Source: Marinobacter similis (GTDB taxonomy: Bacteria; Pseudomonadota; Gammaproteobacteria; Pseudomonadales; Oleiphilaceae). Taken from it: a stretch of DNA of 64,000 nucleotides. The stretch spans positions 372,001-436,000 of the forward strand of contig NZ_CP007151.1 of the NCBI RefSeq assembly GCF_000830985.1. Direction: 5' to 3'. The notes under the pieces were generated by a model. The model was not told where the DNA came from. It saw nothing but the letters and a program-made list of their open reading frames with translations, and searched no databases. Below, piece by piece: positions 18,797 through 28,250 of the stretch; the first letter of the stretch is position 1, and every line of letters begins with the position of its first letter. The position numbers were made by a program, and so were the translations under genes.

Positions 18797-19270
18797 TTAG
18801 TCTGCTAGAGAGGAAAAGTTTTGTTTAGCTGCCGCAATGGCATTGGCAAGATTCTTATCGGTGATGTCTTGCTTCATGCCTAAAACGAAGCCGTAGAGCA
18901 TGGCGAGAGGGGTAAGAAACGGAGCGATCAACGTACCGACCAGGGGGACGCAGGCCACGAGGAAACCGAAGATTCCACCCAGCACCAGACCGAATGAAGC
19001 GTTCGGGAAATTTTTTAGGGTCTCAAGGACAACATCAAGTATTTTCCGTCCAATCTTAACGATAAATTTTCCGGCTTTGATGGTTGCCTTGGTGATCGCG
19101 AACAAGGCCGACTTCACATCCGCAGAGATGTTTAGATTATCAATGGTCGATTTTATTGACTCGTCGCTGTGAGTCGTCCTATTGAACGCCCTAACGGTTT
19201 CAGTGGTGAGGAGAGCGTGTTCCTGGCGAAGGGTCTCACCGGTGGAGGGGTTTTTAGCTTCAACGATCAT
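18797..19270 (-). CDS. Small membrane protein, unknown function, in operon with the TerB-like gene
   Basis: The product is 157 residues. The N-terminal half is soluble (MIVEAKNPSTGETLRQEHAL). A lysine-rich amphipathic stretch follows (A-G-K-F-I-V-K-I-G-R-K-I-L-D), then two hydrophobic helices (F-G-L-V-L-G-G-I-F-G-F-L-V-A and I-A-P-F-L-T-P-L-A-M-L-Y-G-F-V). The start at 19270 is preferred because GAGG lies 6 bp upstream; a longer frame to 19342 has no site. It ends 5 bp before the TerB-like gene. No family recognised. Confidence 0.6.
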   Translation of the reverse strand: MIVEAKNPSTGETLRQEHALLTTETVRAFNRTTHSDESIKSTIDNLNISADVKSALFAITKATIKAGKFIVKIGRKILDVVLETLKNFPNASFGLVLGGIFGFLVACVPLVGTLIAPFLTPLAMLYGFVLGMKQDITDKNLANAIAAAKQNFSSLAD

Positions 19271-19359
19271 CCTAATCCTCTTGCCATTTTTATTGGTTTT
19301 TCTTTTTCGCGCGAGAATCGAACCTGAGGGGCGTATAACCAAGTTCCCGAAATTGCCCT

Positions 19360-19713
19360 CTATTGTTTAGGACGACCAAAACGTCGATCCTCGGAGCGCG
19401 AATCAAGATCCTTTATCCAATTCCTCACGGTATTGGAATCTGCATAGAACGTATCCCCACAGAGTTCGTGGATAACCGCATGATCGGTTCGGAAGGCTTC
19501 TCTTCCAAGCCCTTCGTAGCAGCAAAAAACTCGTCGTCTTCCAATTCACCACGCTGTAAAAACCGATTTAGTTCCGCCTGATTGGACCAAAAAGCAGGCA
19601 ATTCGAGATTTCCTCGCTTTCAAGCCAGCCTGAGCAAGAAAGAATTCGGTAATTTCTGCATCGGAAACCAAACTCATATTTTTTAGAAGCCCAACAGACG
19701 CCAGCAGGTGCAT
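19360..19713 (-). CDS. Small hypothetical protein hidden by two compensating frameshifts
   Basis: No single frame covers this stretch, but three frames join into a sensible 117-residue soluble protein. It starts M-H-L-L-A-S-V-G-L-L-K-N at 19713 behind GAGGAG, continues L-E-L-P-A-F-W-S-N-Q-A-E-L-N-R-F-L-Q-R-G after one surplus base near 19605, and ends A-V-I-H-E-L-C-G-D-T-F-Y-A-D-S-N with one missing base near 19480. The stop lies 89 bp before the membrane-protein gene. It is acidic and probably helical, with no family recognised. Likely first gene of the TerB-like operon. Confidence 0.4.
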
Positions 19714-19898
19714 GTCCTTTGCTCCTCAGTTTCCACGCAGATCGGACTAAAACTCAAGGCTCACTTCGTACCCGAGGGGCTTAAATTACCGGGCGACGGA
19801 TAGGTAAGCGGCTTGCCGCGGTATTTGGCCAAGCAGTAAAACCACATCGTCATTGCTGATAAATGCAAGAAAATTGAATTCTTCTCGTATGCAGCACT

Positions 19899-20501
19899 CT
19901 AGCTAATTCCCGCGGTTTCTCGAATGTAAAATTGCTTTTCCTTGGTTGGCACCGGCTGGGCAATGTTTCGAACAAACCGTTGTCGCTCTGCTGCAACGTC
20001 CGGCAAGTTCGAACGACCGAATTTAATCAGGGCTACTCGCTCAGCGGCGTTTCGATCGAGTTTTGAAGCGGAGCAGTTGTTCCGTTGGGCGGCTTGTTGA
20101 AGTGAATTGATTGATCGGTCAAGAGCGGCTTTTGCATAGTCTATCTGAGCTTCCAGTTCCGCAAAGTCATTAACCAGTTTAGTGATATTGGATTTAATTC
20201 TGTTGGCATTCGCAATTGATTCAGCGGCTTTGGTTTGAGTCAGTTCTTTATGCAATTTACTACGCCGTGCGAGAAGAACTCCCTCTACCAATGCGAGCTC
20301 GCGCTGCTCATCATCGAGAGCAGCTATTGCTTTCTGATCTCCAAATTGGAGTACATCCTGGCGTTCAAACCTTTCGATCCAGGAAATGCGCTGCGCAATC
20401 TTCGATAACCAGTTTCCGATGGCAGCTATATCTTCTTGAATCTCTGTGCAAGTTTGGGGGTAGCCCATTATTAGTTTTGCAGGCGAGTTAACTATGCCCA
20501 T
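19899..20501 (-). CDS. Coiled-coil hypothetical protein
   Basis: This 200-residue soluble protein is dominated by predicted long helices: alternating hydrophobic and charged residues from about 20 to 160, with E-L-A-L-V-E-G-V-L-L-A-R-R and L-V-N-D-F-A-E-L-E-A-Q-I-D-Y-A-K. There is no signal peptide and no recognisable enzyme motif. The C-terminus is basic. It lies upstream of the TerB-like cluster in the same orientation, 185 bp away, and may belong to the same transferred block. Function unknown. Confidence 0.5.
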   Translation of the reverse strand: MGIVNSPAKLIMGYPQTCTEIQEDIAAIGNWLSKIAQRISWIERFERQDVLQFGDQKAIAALDDEQRELALVEGVLLARRSKLHKELTQTKAAESIANANRIKSNITKLVNDFAELEAQIDYAKAALDRSINSLQQAAQRNNCSASKLDRNAAERVALIKFGRSNLPDVAAERQRFVRNIAQPVPTKEKQFYIRETAGIS

Positions 20502-20990
20502 AAGGATTTGCCTCTGAAAATGAAGCAGCTATATCCTTATAGCCATTGTTGATATGCGAAATGGGTAGGCTGTTCGTTTTATGGTTTCGTTAAGTTAATT
20601 TTAAACACGCGGCATTACGTTGATTGGTTCCAATTGAGCGGGGGTAATCGCCCGATTTGAGCGGGATTAGATTGCATTGTGATCCATAAATCTATCAAAA
20701 ACATGTTCTTAGGAACCAGAGAGTTAGTGAGAAAAGGAAATTCGCTTTGACCCTCGTACCGGATTGGTCACGCTGTCTGGGCCTGTGCAATCTTGGTTTC
20801 GATAGGGTTCGCCACCCGCTTTTATCCAAACTGTACCCCCGTTACAGGATTTTCGGTTCTAGCAACTCAAATATCTGAAAAATTCATTTCCCTCTAAATT
20901 CCAGAAACATGGAACCAATTTCTACGGACTTACGTGAGCATTTGTACGTACGCTTCGTGCGCACGCCGATTGGCCCGGGAAGGAAACAGA
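20502..20990. other. Non-coding stretch between accessory block and EAL gene
   Basis: These 489 bases are AT-richer than the flanks. I see no supported gene, tRNA or clear terminator. It presumably holds promoters for the leftward coiled-coil gene and the rightward EAL gene. Confidence 0.5.
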
Positions 20991-22959
20991 ATGATTCAAT
21001 TCAAAGCACTCTTGGTTTCCACGCGCGCGGAGTACTTTCGGCTTGAGCTAGCGGAACAACTATTCAAGCGCGGACGGGAGATCCCGCTGGTCGGCATCTT
21101 CGCTGCAGTCACCTGCGCAACTCTGTTCCAGACCCCCAAAAACAACGGCGCACTCACGATCTGGGCGATCACGTTTATCGCTCTTTATGCGGTTTCCTAT
21201 CTGGCTCTGTTCTTACCCCGGCGAAAGCTAACGACAATACCTACGCAGCGTGGACCCGGAACTTTATCTGGGCGTTCGCAAGCTATGGGGTGATGTGGGG
21301 AGTGTTCACTTTTATCTGCCTTGAGTCGCTTGGATTCTGGCAGGAAGTGGCTCTGTTCATGATCCTGTTTGCCATTGTCTCGGTACCCATGCCAGTGCTG
21401 GCCTACTGTTTGCCAGCGGCCATCCTGCACCCAATCCTGGTGCTTGGTACTGCCTGTGCACTCCTGATTCAAAAGAGTCTGGAGCCCGGCATAAATCATG
21501 AAACTTCGCTGCTGGCAATGCTTCTGGTGGCCAGTGCGATGTCGACCTACAAACAGATGATTATGGCCAAGACTCTGGTGTCGTCAGTTGATGACAGGCG
21601 CCGGCTTTCGACCAGTGTGTCGACCATCCAAAAGATGAAGCGGGAAAAATATCAGGACACCGTCACCGGCATGCTGAACCTTGAGGGCATGGTGTGTCAC
21701 ATGCGCAAGACCCGTCTCTCGGCTGGCTCCGGCTACACGTTGTTGTCGCTCAAGGTTGATGATCTGGAGCAGATGTACTCAACCCACACCAAAGCCATTG
21801 TCGATCGCCTGGTTAAAGTGGTCGCCAGACGAATCGAAAATCCCGGCAGTGGCGCTTTGACTGTCGCTCATGTCGGTTTGGGCGAGTACTTGATATTGAC
21901 ACCGGAACAGGACGCCGATGCAGAAGAGGGCACCATCGCCGATCTGTTCCAGGCGTTCAATCATCCTTACTTCTCCGGAACCAAGCAGCTGTATTTGACA
22001 GTATCTGTTGGCGCCACCTCGCTGTGCAGCGACGAGCATGATGAATCTGCAGTGATTAGCAAAGCGGTTTCAGCCATGCGCGAAGCGTCCAAAGATCCGG
22101 GCAACTCGTTTGCACGCTACGACGCTTCGATGTCGGATCGGTTAAACTGGTGGATGGGTATTCGCTCGCAACTTCAGCACGCCATTAAATCCAATGAATT
22201 TACGGTGTTTCTGCAACCCAAGGTGGAAATAGAGACTGGCGTAGTCAGTAGCGCCGAAGCCTCATTCGTTGGCAAAGCCCCACCATGGGCATCGTCAACC
22301 CGGCCGATTTCATTCCCATTGCCGAATCCACCGGCGACATCATGGCGCTGGGGCGGTGGGTTCTGCGTGAGGCCGCGCACTTGGTGCAAGACCCAAGGCT
22401 GCCTGCGGCGTTCTCCATCGCGGTCAATGTCTCGGTAAAGCAGTTTGCAGATCCCAAATTGATTGGCCTGCTTGAAGAGATCGCGCAACAGTTGAAAGGC
22501 ACTCAGCGTCGAATCGACCTTGAGATTACCGAGAGCGCGTTGATGCTCGAAAGTGTTGAGGTAAAGATGATGCTCCGGGACATCGAACGACTTGGCTTTG
22601 GTGTGGCTCTGGATGATTTCGGCACCGGCTACTCGTCACTCAGCTACCTGACTCAACTGAATGCCGACACTGTGAAGCTGGATAAATCCTTTCTCGACGA
22701 GATTCCGGTGAATACCAAGCACGCCGCGTTTGTTTCGTCGGTGATACTGATGGCGAAAACGCTTGGCTTGAAACTGGTGGCTGAGGGTGTAGAGCGTAAG
22801 GATCAGCTGGACTGGCTGGCGCTGAACCAGTGCGACACGGTTCAGGGCTATCTCTTCTCTCGTCCGTTGGCATTCCCAGATCTTTTGAGTTGGCTGGAAC
22901 GTCGCACTGCCCAGCCCGAGGTTATTGAGTCGCGACTCCTGATAGTAGGTCCGACGTAG
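20991..22959 (+). CDS. Membrane-bound cyclic-di-GMP phosphodiesterase (degenerate GGDEF plus EAL), two frameshifts
   Basis: The repaired length is 656 residues. Several N-terminal membrane helices (about residues 25-190) precede a GGDEF-like domain whose active motif is replaced by G-L-G-E-Y, so it is probably not a cyclase. A complete EAL domain follows, with S-A-E-A-L-I-R-W, N-V-S-V-K-Q-F, D-L-E-I-T-E-S, L-D-D-F-G-T-G-Y-S-S and A-E-G-V-E-R. It should hydrolyse cyclic-di-GMP. Breaks near 21218 and 22260 (the second inside the EAL motif) are each mended by one base. AAGGAA precedes the chosen ATG. Confidence 0.85.
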
Positions 22960-22962
22960 CTC

Positions 22963-23835
22963 TTAAGAAAGACTGGCCCTTCGATAGCGGCGAACCTCAA
23001 TCCAGCCATGGGCAAGCAGTGCTGAGAACACGATCACCCCGCCGAACAGGCTGAGCGTGGTGGGCACTTCGTCCAATACCAGCCACACCAAAAAGGCACC
23101 GATTACCGTCTCCAGCAGTAGCATCATGCTGACTTCGGCCGCAGCTATGTAGCGCGGGCCAATCTGAATGAGCGTGGCAGCGATTGGCAGGAAAAACAGA
23201 CAAAGTAGGCCAATGAACAGGCTGTCCCGCAACGATGGCAATTTTGCGCCACCGCCGATGGCGGCCAGTGCGGCCAACAACAGGGCTCCGAACATCAGCA
23301 TAACGCTCATGTCTGCGTCAGGCCGGGAACGAGCCACGTTTAGATTGGCCGCGAGAGCTGTAGCCGCAACCCCCGCCATAACAAGCCCCAGTGGCTCCCC
23401 TTGCCCCCATTCACCTATGGCCATGATAGAAGCCCCGGTCACGCAAACCACAATGATTACCCAAGTCCGCAGCGGCAGGGTTTCTTTCCAGACCAGCCAA
23501 GCAATGAGGGCGGCAATAACCGGGGCGGTATTCAGGATGATCAGCACGTTTCCGGCAGCGGTATTTTTCATGCCCACCACGAAGCCAAGGGTACTGACTG
23601 CGAAGGCACAGGCACAGAACCAGCCTTTCCAGCCACAGCGTTTCATTTCCGGGACCAGGCGCGAGCGATAACGGACCGTGTTAATAATCAGGAAGCTGAG
23701 AGCAAGTAACAGGCCCCGCCAGAACAAAAACACTACGGGCTCCACCGAGGTAATCTTCACCAGTAGGGCGTCGGGCGTAATGAATAAAACCCCTAGCGCA
23801 GCAATGGCCAGTCCTTTAATGCGTGTGGTGTGCAA
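22963..23835 (-). CDS. DMT superfamily transporter (EamA type)
   Basis: This 290-residue inner-membrane protein has about ten transmembrane helices arranged as two EamA repeats. The motifs L-I-I-L-N-T-A-P-V-I-A-A-L-I-A-W end the first repeat and L-L-L-E-T-V-I-G-A-F-L-V-W-L-V-L-D-E-V-P the second. Such proteins export amino acids or other small metabolites. The substrate is not predictable. It converges on the EAL gene with almost no gap. Confidence 0.85.
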   Translation of the reverse strand: MHTTRIKGLAIAALGVLFITPDALLVKITSVEPVVFLFWRGLLLALSFLIINTVRYRSRLVPEMKRCGWKGWFCACAFAVSTLGFVVGMKNTAAGNVLIILNTAPVIAALIAWLVWKETLPLRTWVIIVVCVTGASIMAIGEWGQGEPLGLVMAGVAATALAANLNVARSRPDADMSVMLMFGALLLAALAAIGGGAKLPSLRDSLFIGLLCLFFLPIAATLIQIGPRYIAAAEVSMMLLLETVIGAFLVWLVLDEVPTTLSLFGGVIVFSALLAHGWIEVRRYRRASLS

Positions 23836-23905
23836 TCGTCATTTCCCTATAGATGAGCGGTAGGGCCTGTCAGTTCGCCGCGGGCCAGTGCAGCGTGGCG
23901 CAGTG

Positions 23906-24049
23906 CTACGGACTGTCCTGCTTGGGCACCGGTTCTATCCGGTTTATATCGCCGGTAGGCGGTTCCGGTTGATCGTGATAGATCACCAGCAAGCCACCGC
24001 CAATAATGGCTACCGCGACAATGGCCTTAAAAATGGTCGACTTCAACAT
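23906..24049 (-). CDS. Small single-pass membrane protein (47 residues)
   Basis: AAGGAG lies 7 bp before an ATG at 24049. The product has an N-terminal transmembrane helix (residues 5-25: I-F-K-A-I-V-A-V-A-I-I-G-G-G-L-L-V-I-Y) and a proline-rich polar tail ending in V-P-K-Q-D-S-P. The good ribosome site and clean helix argue for a real gene. It lies upstream of the DMT transporter gene on the same strand, with 70 bp between them. Function unknown. Confidence 0.5.
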   Translation of the reverse strand: MLKSTIFKAIVAVAIIGGGLLVIYHDQPEPPTGDINRIEPVPKQDSP

Positions 24050-24225
24050 CAATGTCTCCTTTTAATTCGCGATCCACTGTCACGTACCTTTAGGCCAAAG
24101 CCCCGGATCACAACCCCCGTTAAATTCCTGAGCGTTCTACAAAAGTCGCTTCGACAGTGTCGAGGGCCTGGTTAATACTGAAGGTTCGAACCAATATCAT
24201 CGGAACCCCGCGGGGAGGAGCCTTT

Positions 24226-25017
24226 ATGGCGTCTGCAGAGGAACCCTTGCTGCACCAATACAGTGAGAATGGGATCACCACGCTGACCCTGGATCAGCCG
24301 AAACGGCGCAACAGCCTGTCGATGGCCATGCTGGAGGAGCTGTCGACAGCCCTGGAACAGGTGGCTCAGGATTCGGAAACCCGGGTGGTGGTTTTGGCTG
24401 CCCACGGCAATGTGTTTTGTGCCGGGCATGATCTGACTGAGATTCAGAACCGATTCGATGACCACGAGTTTCAGCTGGCCCTGTTCAAGCTGTGCAGCAA
24501 GGTGATGCAGCAGATCGTCAATCTCCCTAAACCGGTGATTGCCCGGGTTGCCGGTGTCGCCACCGCCGCTGGCTGCCAACTCGTTGCCAGTTGTGACCTT
24601 GCCGTGGCCGCAGACACTGCACGGTTTGCCACGCCGGGCGTTAACATTGGCTTGTTCTGTTCCACGCCCATGGTCGCGCTGTCTCGGAATGTCAGCCGCA
24701 AGCACGCCATGGAAATGTTGCTAACCGGCGAGTTGATCGGCGCCGCCCGCGCGGAAACCATCGGCCTGGTTAACCGGGTGGTGGACGAGCAGGTGCTGGA
24801 TGAGACCGTGTATCGCATGGCCCGGACCATTGCCGACAAATCCGGTCAGGCGGTAAAAGTGGGCAAGGAAGCTTTTTACCGACAACTGGAGTTGCCACTG
24901 GCCGACGCCTACGAATTTACATCTCAGGTCATGGCGGAGAACATGCAGGCCAGTGATGCCCGTGAGGGTATCTGTGCGTTTCTGGAAAAACGCAATCCGG
25001 AGTGGAGCAAAGATTAA
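24226..25017 (+). CDS. Enoyl-CoA hydratase/isomerase family protein (ECHDC3-like)
   Basis: This 263-residue crotonase-fold protein has the oxyanion-hole segments F-C-A-G-H-D-L-T-E-I (about residue 68) and A-G-V-A-T-A-A-G-C-Q-L-V-A-S-C-D-L-A. The two catalytic glutamates of classical enoyl-CoA hydratase appear to be missing: the first is Q in G-C-Q-L, and the second region reads N-I-G-L-F-C-S-T-P. This pattern matches the ECHDC3-like subgroup, whose reaction is uncertain. GGGAGGAG precedes the ATG. It stands alone, convergent with the DUF192 gene. Confidence 0.85.
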   Translation: MASAEEPLLHQYSENGITTLTLDQPKRRNSLSMAMLEELSTALEQVAQDSETRVVVLAAHGNVFCAGHDLTEIQNRFDDHEFQLALFKLCSKVMQQIVNLPKPVIARVAGVATAAGCQLVASCDLAVAADTARFATPGVNIGLFCSTPMVALSRNVSRKHAMEMLLTGELIGAARAETIGLVNRVVDEQVLDETVYRMARTIADKSGQAVKVGKEAFYRQLELPLADAYEFTSQVMAENMQASDAREGICAFLEKRNPEWSKD

Positions 25018-25045
25018 AGGCGGCTAAAAGGTGCGGGTAGGGCGG

Positions 25046-25552
25046 TTAGGGGCTGGAGCAGTGTTCTGTTCCAGTCACCAGCCGGTCGCCCACCTCGATA
25101 CCGTGGTCTGAAAAAAAATCCTGATTCATTTCCACGGCGGATTGAAAGGCCACGCCAGCGGGGTAGGAGGGGCAGCTACTTGCGCTGCCCGTCAAGCACG
25201 GCGCCATCTGGCGAATACTGGCAATTTTGCCCTGTTCATCCAGGTAGGCGATATCGAGATCAAGCTGGGTTTTGTACATCCAGAAGCCGCGATCCGGGCT
25301 CTGCAGATCCGGGTACTGGAACAGCATACCTTCGTCTTCCTGCAGAGAGTCACGCCCCATCAGTCCGGCTTGCCGCTGGCTGAAGTCCCGGGCTACCTCC
25401 AGAGTCACCGGCACGGATCCGTTATCCGTCACAAAACAGGCAACCACTTCTGGCAGCTTGGGCTGGGGAACGGAAGAGTCAGCCGCGCACGAGCTGGTCA
25501 AAATGCCCGTGCAGGCAATTCCTACCAACAGTGGCCGCAATGAGTGCCTCAC
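25046..25552 (-). CDS. DUF192 family lipoprotein
   Basis: This 168-residue exported protein has a signal peptide ending in a lipobox (L-T-S-S-C at about residue 22). The DUF192 core follows: [42 protein letters not shown] and G-I-E-V-G-D-R-L. Family members are small beta-barrel-like periplasmic proteins of unknown role. The start overlaps the end of the ABC permease gene by four bases, so it is translated as the third gene of that operon. Confidence 0.85.
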   Translation of the reverse strand: MRHSLRPLLVGIACTGILTSSCAADSSVPQPKLPEVVACFVTDNGSVPVTLEVARDFSQRQAGLMGRDSLQEDEGMLFQYPDLQSPDRGFWMYKTQLDLDIAYLDEQGKIASIRQMAPCLTGSASSCPSYPAGVAFQSAVEMNQDFFSDHGIEVGDRLVTGTEHCSSP

Positions 25553-26310
25553 GAACGCAGCCGGTAACCGGTTTTAAAGATGTACCAGACGGCCAGCATG
25601 CAAGCGGTGAGGAACACCAGGGTCATGCCGACACTGATGCCGATGTGCACGTCTGAAACCCCGTAAAACGCCCAGCGGAAGCCACTGATCAGATAGACCA
25701 CAGGGTTGAACAGGCTGATGGTCTGCCAGATCGACGGCAGCATGTCGATGGAGTAGAAAGTACCGCCCAGGAAGACCAGCGGCGTGACAATCATCATGGG
25801 TACGATCTGCAGCTTTTCAAAACCGTCCGCCCAGATTCCTATGATGAAGCCGAACAGGCTGAAGGTGACCGACGTCAGCACCAGGAACGCCACCATCCAG
25901 AACGGGTGCAAAACCTCGTAATCGACGAACAAACGAGCCGTGGCAAGGATAATCAGGCCGAGAATGACGGACTTGGTCGCGGCAGCGCCCACGTAGCCCA
26001 GCACAACCTCAACGTACGAAACCGGCGCCGAGAGCACTTCGTAGATCGTACCCGAGAACTTGGGCATGTAGATCCCGAAGGACGCATTGGAAATACTCTG
26101 CATCAGCAGTGACAGCATCACCAGGCCGGGAATGATGTAGGCGCCATAGCTGATGTTGTCGATATCGCCCATGCGCGATCCGATGGCCGAACCGAACACC
26201 ACAAAATAGAGGCAGGTCGAGATCACCGGGGACAGCACGCTCTGCATCACGGTGCGTTTCATGCGGGCCATTTCAAAGCTGTAGATTGCGCGAACGCCGT
26301 AAAAATTCAT
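25549..26310 (-). CDS. yadH: ABC-2 type transporter permease (YadH-like)
   Basis: This 253-residue permease has six hydrophobic helices. It is of the ABC-2 exporter class, with [15 protein letters not shown] near the C-terminus. Length and neighbour fit the E. coli YadGH pair. The substrate is unknown. It lies 26 bp downstream of its ATPase gene and overlaps the DUF192 gene, so the three form a unit. Confidence 0.8.
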   Translation of the reverse strand: MNFYGVRAIYSFEMARMKRTVMQSVLSPVISTCLYFVVFGSAIGSRMGDIDNISYGAYIIPGLVMLSLLMQSISNASFGIYMPKFSGTIYEVLSAPVSYVEVVLGYVGAAATKSVILGLIILATARLFVDYEVLHPFWMVAFLVLTSVTFSLFGFIIGIWADGFEKLQIVPMMIVTPLVFLGGTFYSIDMLPSIWQTISLFNPVVYLISGFRWAFYGVSDVHIGISVGMTLVFLTACMLAVWYIFKTGYRLRS

Positions 26311-26336
26311 GCCTTTCTCCAGTGTGGCCGAGGGCC

Positions 26337-27257
26337 TTATTCGTGCACCAGGCCAACGAAAATCTCTTCCAGGGAGCTCTCTCGCGTTTGCAGATCGCGG
26401 TAGTCGATGCCCAGGTCTCCGAGGGTACGAAGCAGTCGAGCGACGCCAGCTTGTTCCTGCTGGGAGTCAAAGGTGTAAATGAGCTCGTAGCCGTCTTCGG
26501 ACAGTTCGATGGGCTCCAGTGTCAGTTCACCCGGCATCTTGTCGAGCTTGCTCTGCAGCTGCAGGCGCAATTCTTTCTTGCCGAGCTTGCTCATCAACTG
26601 GTCTTTCTCTTCCACCAGGATGATCTGGCCTTCGCGAATCACCCCGATCCGGTCCGCCATTTCTTCTGCTTCTTCGATGTAGTGGGTGGTGAGAATAATG
26701 GTGACGCCGTTTTCGCGGAGCTTGCGCACCATTTCCCACATGTCGCGGCGCAGCTCAACATCGACACCCGCAGTCGGCTCATCCAAAAAGAGGATCTGGG
26801 GTTCGTGGGACAGGGCCTTGGCAATCATGACCCGGCGCTTCATGCCGCCGGACAGCGACATAATCCGGTTGTTGCGTTTGTCCCAGAGAGACAGATCTTT
26901 CAGCACCTTTTCGATGTGCTCGGGCTTGGGTGCCTTGCCAAACAGGCCTCGGCTGAAAGACACCGCATTCCATACCGTCTCGAACGAATCGGTGTTCAGT
27001 TCCTGTGGCACTAACCCAATGGACTGACGAGCCTTGCGGTACTGACGCACAATGTCATGTCCGGCAGCTTCAACCTTGCCTTCGGACAGGTTGGTGATAC
27101 CACAGATGATACTGATGAGGGTGGTCTTGCCAGCGCCATTCGGGCCGAGAAGAGCGAAGATTTCGCCCCGTTTGATTTCCAGATTAATGTCTTTCAGCGC
27201 CTGGAAGCCGTCGCCATAAACTTTGCTGAGGTGCTGTACGGAAATGTCCGGTTGCAC
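26337..27257 (-). CDS. yadG: ABC transporter ATP-binding protein (YadG-like)
   Basis: This 306-residue ATPase has Walker [10 protein letters not shown] (about residue 38), Q-loop L-V-P-Q-E, signature L-S-G-G-M-K-R-R, Walker [12 protein letters not shown] and the switch histidine in L-T-T-H-Y-I-E-E-A. The ~85-residue C-terminal extension fits YadG-type drug or lipid exporters. It pairs with the permease immediately downstream. Confidence 0.85.
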   Translation of the reverse strand: MQPDISVQHLSKVYGDGFQALKDINLEIKRGEIFALLGPNGAGKTTLISIICGITNLSEGKVEAAGHDIVRQYRKARQSIGLVPQELNTDSFETVWNAVSFSRGLFGKAPKPEHIEKVLKDLSLWDKRNNRIMSLSGGMKRRVMIAKALSHEPQILFLDEPTAGVDVELRRDMWEMVRKLRENGVTIILTTHYIEEAEEMADRIGVIREGQIILVEEKDQLMSKLGKKELRLQLQSKLDKMPGELTLEPIELSEDGYELIYTFDSQQEQAGVARLLRTLGDLGIDYRDLQTRESSLEEIFVGLVHE

Positions 27258-27388
27258 GGGCGTGTCCTGTCTTGAAATGGGCCAGAAATAGAAGCGCGGT
27301 ATTTTCTCATGACTGACACAGGTTTAGAAAGCTTTGCCTGACAACGGATAAGCTCCATAATGCCGCTGTCTGCAGATGAGGTACGGGT

Positions 27389-27844
27389 ATGTTACGAGCG
27401 GTTCTGGTGGTGGGATTGATGCTGACGCTGTTAATTGCAGCGGTTTTTGGACCTCGTCTGTTAAGGACCGTGGAGCCAGAAGCCGGCACCGGTGCCAAAA
27501 GCGAGTGTGATCTGGATACCAGCGCTTGCTCCTGGTCCGATCTTGATGGCAACTGGCACGTGGCATTGAAGCCGCTGAATGATCAGGATGCAGACTACGA
27601 ATTGACGGTCATCGGGGCGGAAGGCCCCGACCGGCTGCTTGCGGTTCTGCAGGGCGATTCCATGTATATGGGTGAATACCCGGTTCCACTTCGCCGCCAG
27701 GGCGACGGTCGTTACGTTGCGCGCTTTAGCGCCCCTCTGTGCAGCACCGGAAATGATATGCGCTGGCGTCTGGATTTCCAGCGAGGGCAGACCCGTATCG
27801 ATACAGCTCCCTTTCACATGGTGTTTCAGGCCCACACTCTGTGA
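27389..27844 (+). CDS. Hypothetical membrane-anchored or exported protein
   Basis: This 151-residue protein has an N-terminal hydrophobic helix (LVVGLMLTLLIAAVFGP) acting as signal anchor. A predicted periplasmic domain follows with three cysteines (S-E-C-D, T-S-A-C-S-W, A-P-L-C-S-T) and a beta-rich pattern (W-H-V-A-L-K-P-L ... Y-E-L-T-V-I-G-A). No family recognised. It is divergent from the YadGH-like operon and 91 bp upstream of another small gene of unknown function. Confidence 0.55.
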   Translation: MLRAVLVVGLMLTLLIAAVFGPRLLRTVEPEAGTGAKSECDLDTSACSWSDLDGNWHVALKPLNDQDADYELTVIGAEGPDRLLAVLQGDSMYMGEYPVPLRRQGDGRYVARFSAPLCSTGNDMRWRLDFQRGQTRIDTAPFHMVFQAHTL

Positions 27845-27935
27845 AAGACCGCAAAACCTGAACCCCGCATTGCTGACAAGCCCCCACGAATGTGTAGACT
27901 CCAGTAATCTTGTCGCCAACATCAGGGAAGACGCC

Positions 27936-28250
27936 ATGGATTACGGAGATAGTGTCCAGAAAGTATTGCTGCGGAAAATTCGCAAAGCCGAGCAGGATCT
28001 CATTCAATTAAAACTGGACTACTGCCGGTTTGTGTTTGGCCTAACCCATCGCGCTCGCGTTGTTTCCGGCGATGGCGTTTACCTGGTGCGCTCGGTGGAT
28101 GTTGAAACCATGAAACCTACGGAAGAGGGCACTTTTACTAAACCTGCAATCGCCGGAACCCCCGTACACTCACCGGATGCTCCAGAGCCCACCCAGCTTG
28201 GCACTCAATGGACATTGGAAGGCGCGTCAAAGCCTGCCGTAATCAAATAA
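27936..28250 (+). CDS. Hypothetical protein (104 residues)
   Basis: A small soluble protein begins M-D-Y-G-D-S-V-Q-K-V-L-L-R-K-I-R-K-A-E-Q-D-L-I-Q-L-K. That is a helical, charged N-terminal half, followed by a Pro/Thr-rich tail. The ATG is preceded by AGGGAAG. No known domain is visible. Its last eight bases overlap the 3' end of the convergent minus-strand gene. Confidence 0.5.
   Translation: MDYGDSVQKVLLRKIRKAEQDLIQLKLDYCRFVFGLTHRARVVSGDGVYLVRSVDVETMKPTEEGTFTKPAIAGTPVHSPDAPEPTQLGTQWTLEGASKPAVIK

Noticed and set aside
19309..19334. GGTTCGATTC on the minus strand, like a tRNA T-arm, inside the suspected island; possible attachment repeat with tRNA-Leu
   Set aside because: Only ten bases match the tRNA-Leu T-arm, the flanks do not pair as a T-stem, and the match does not extend into the acceptor stem as an att repeat would.
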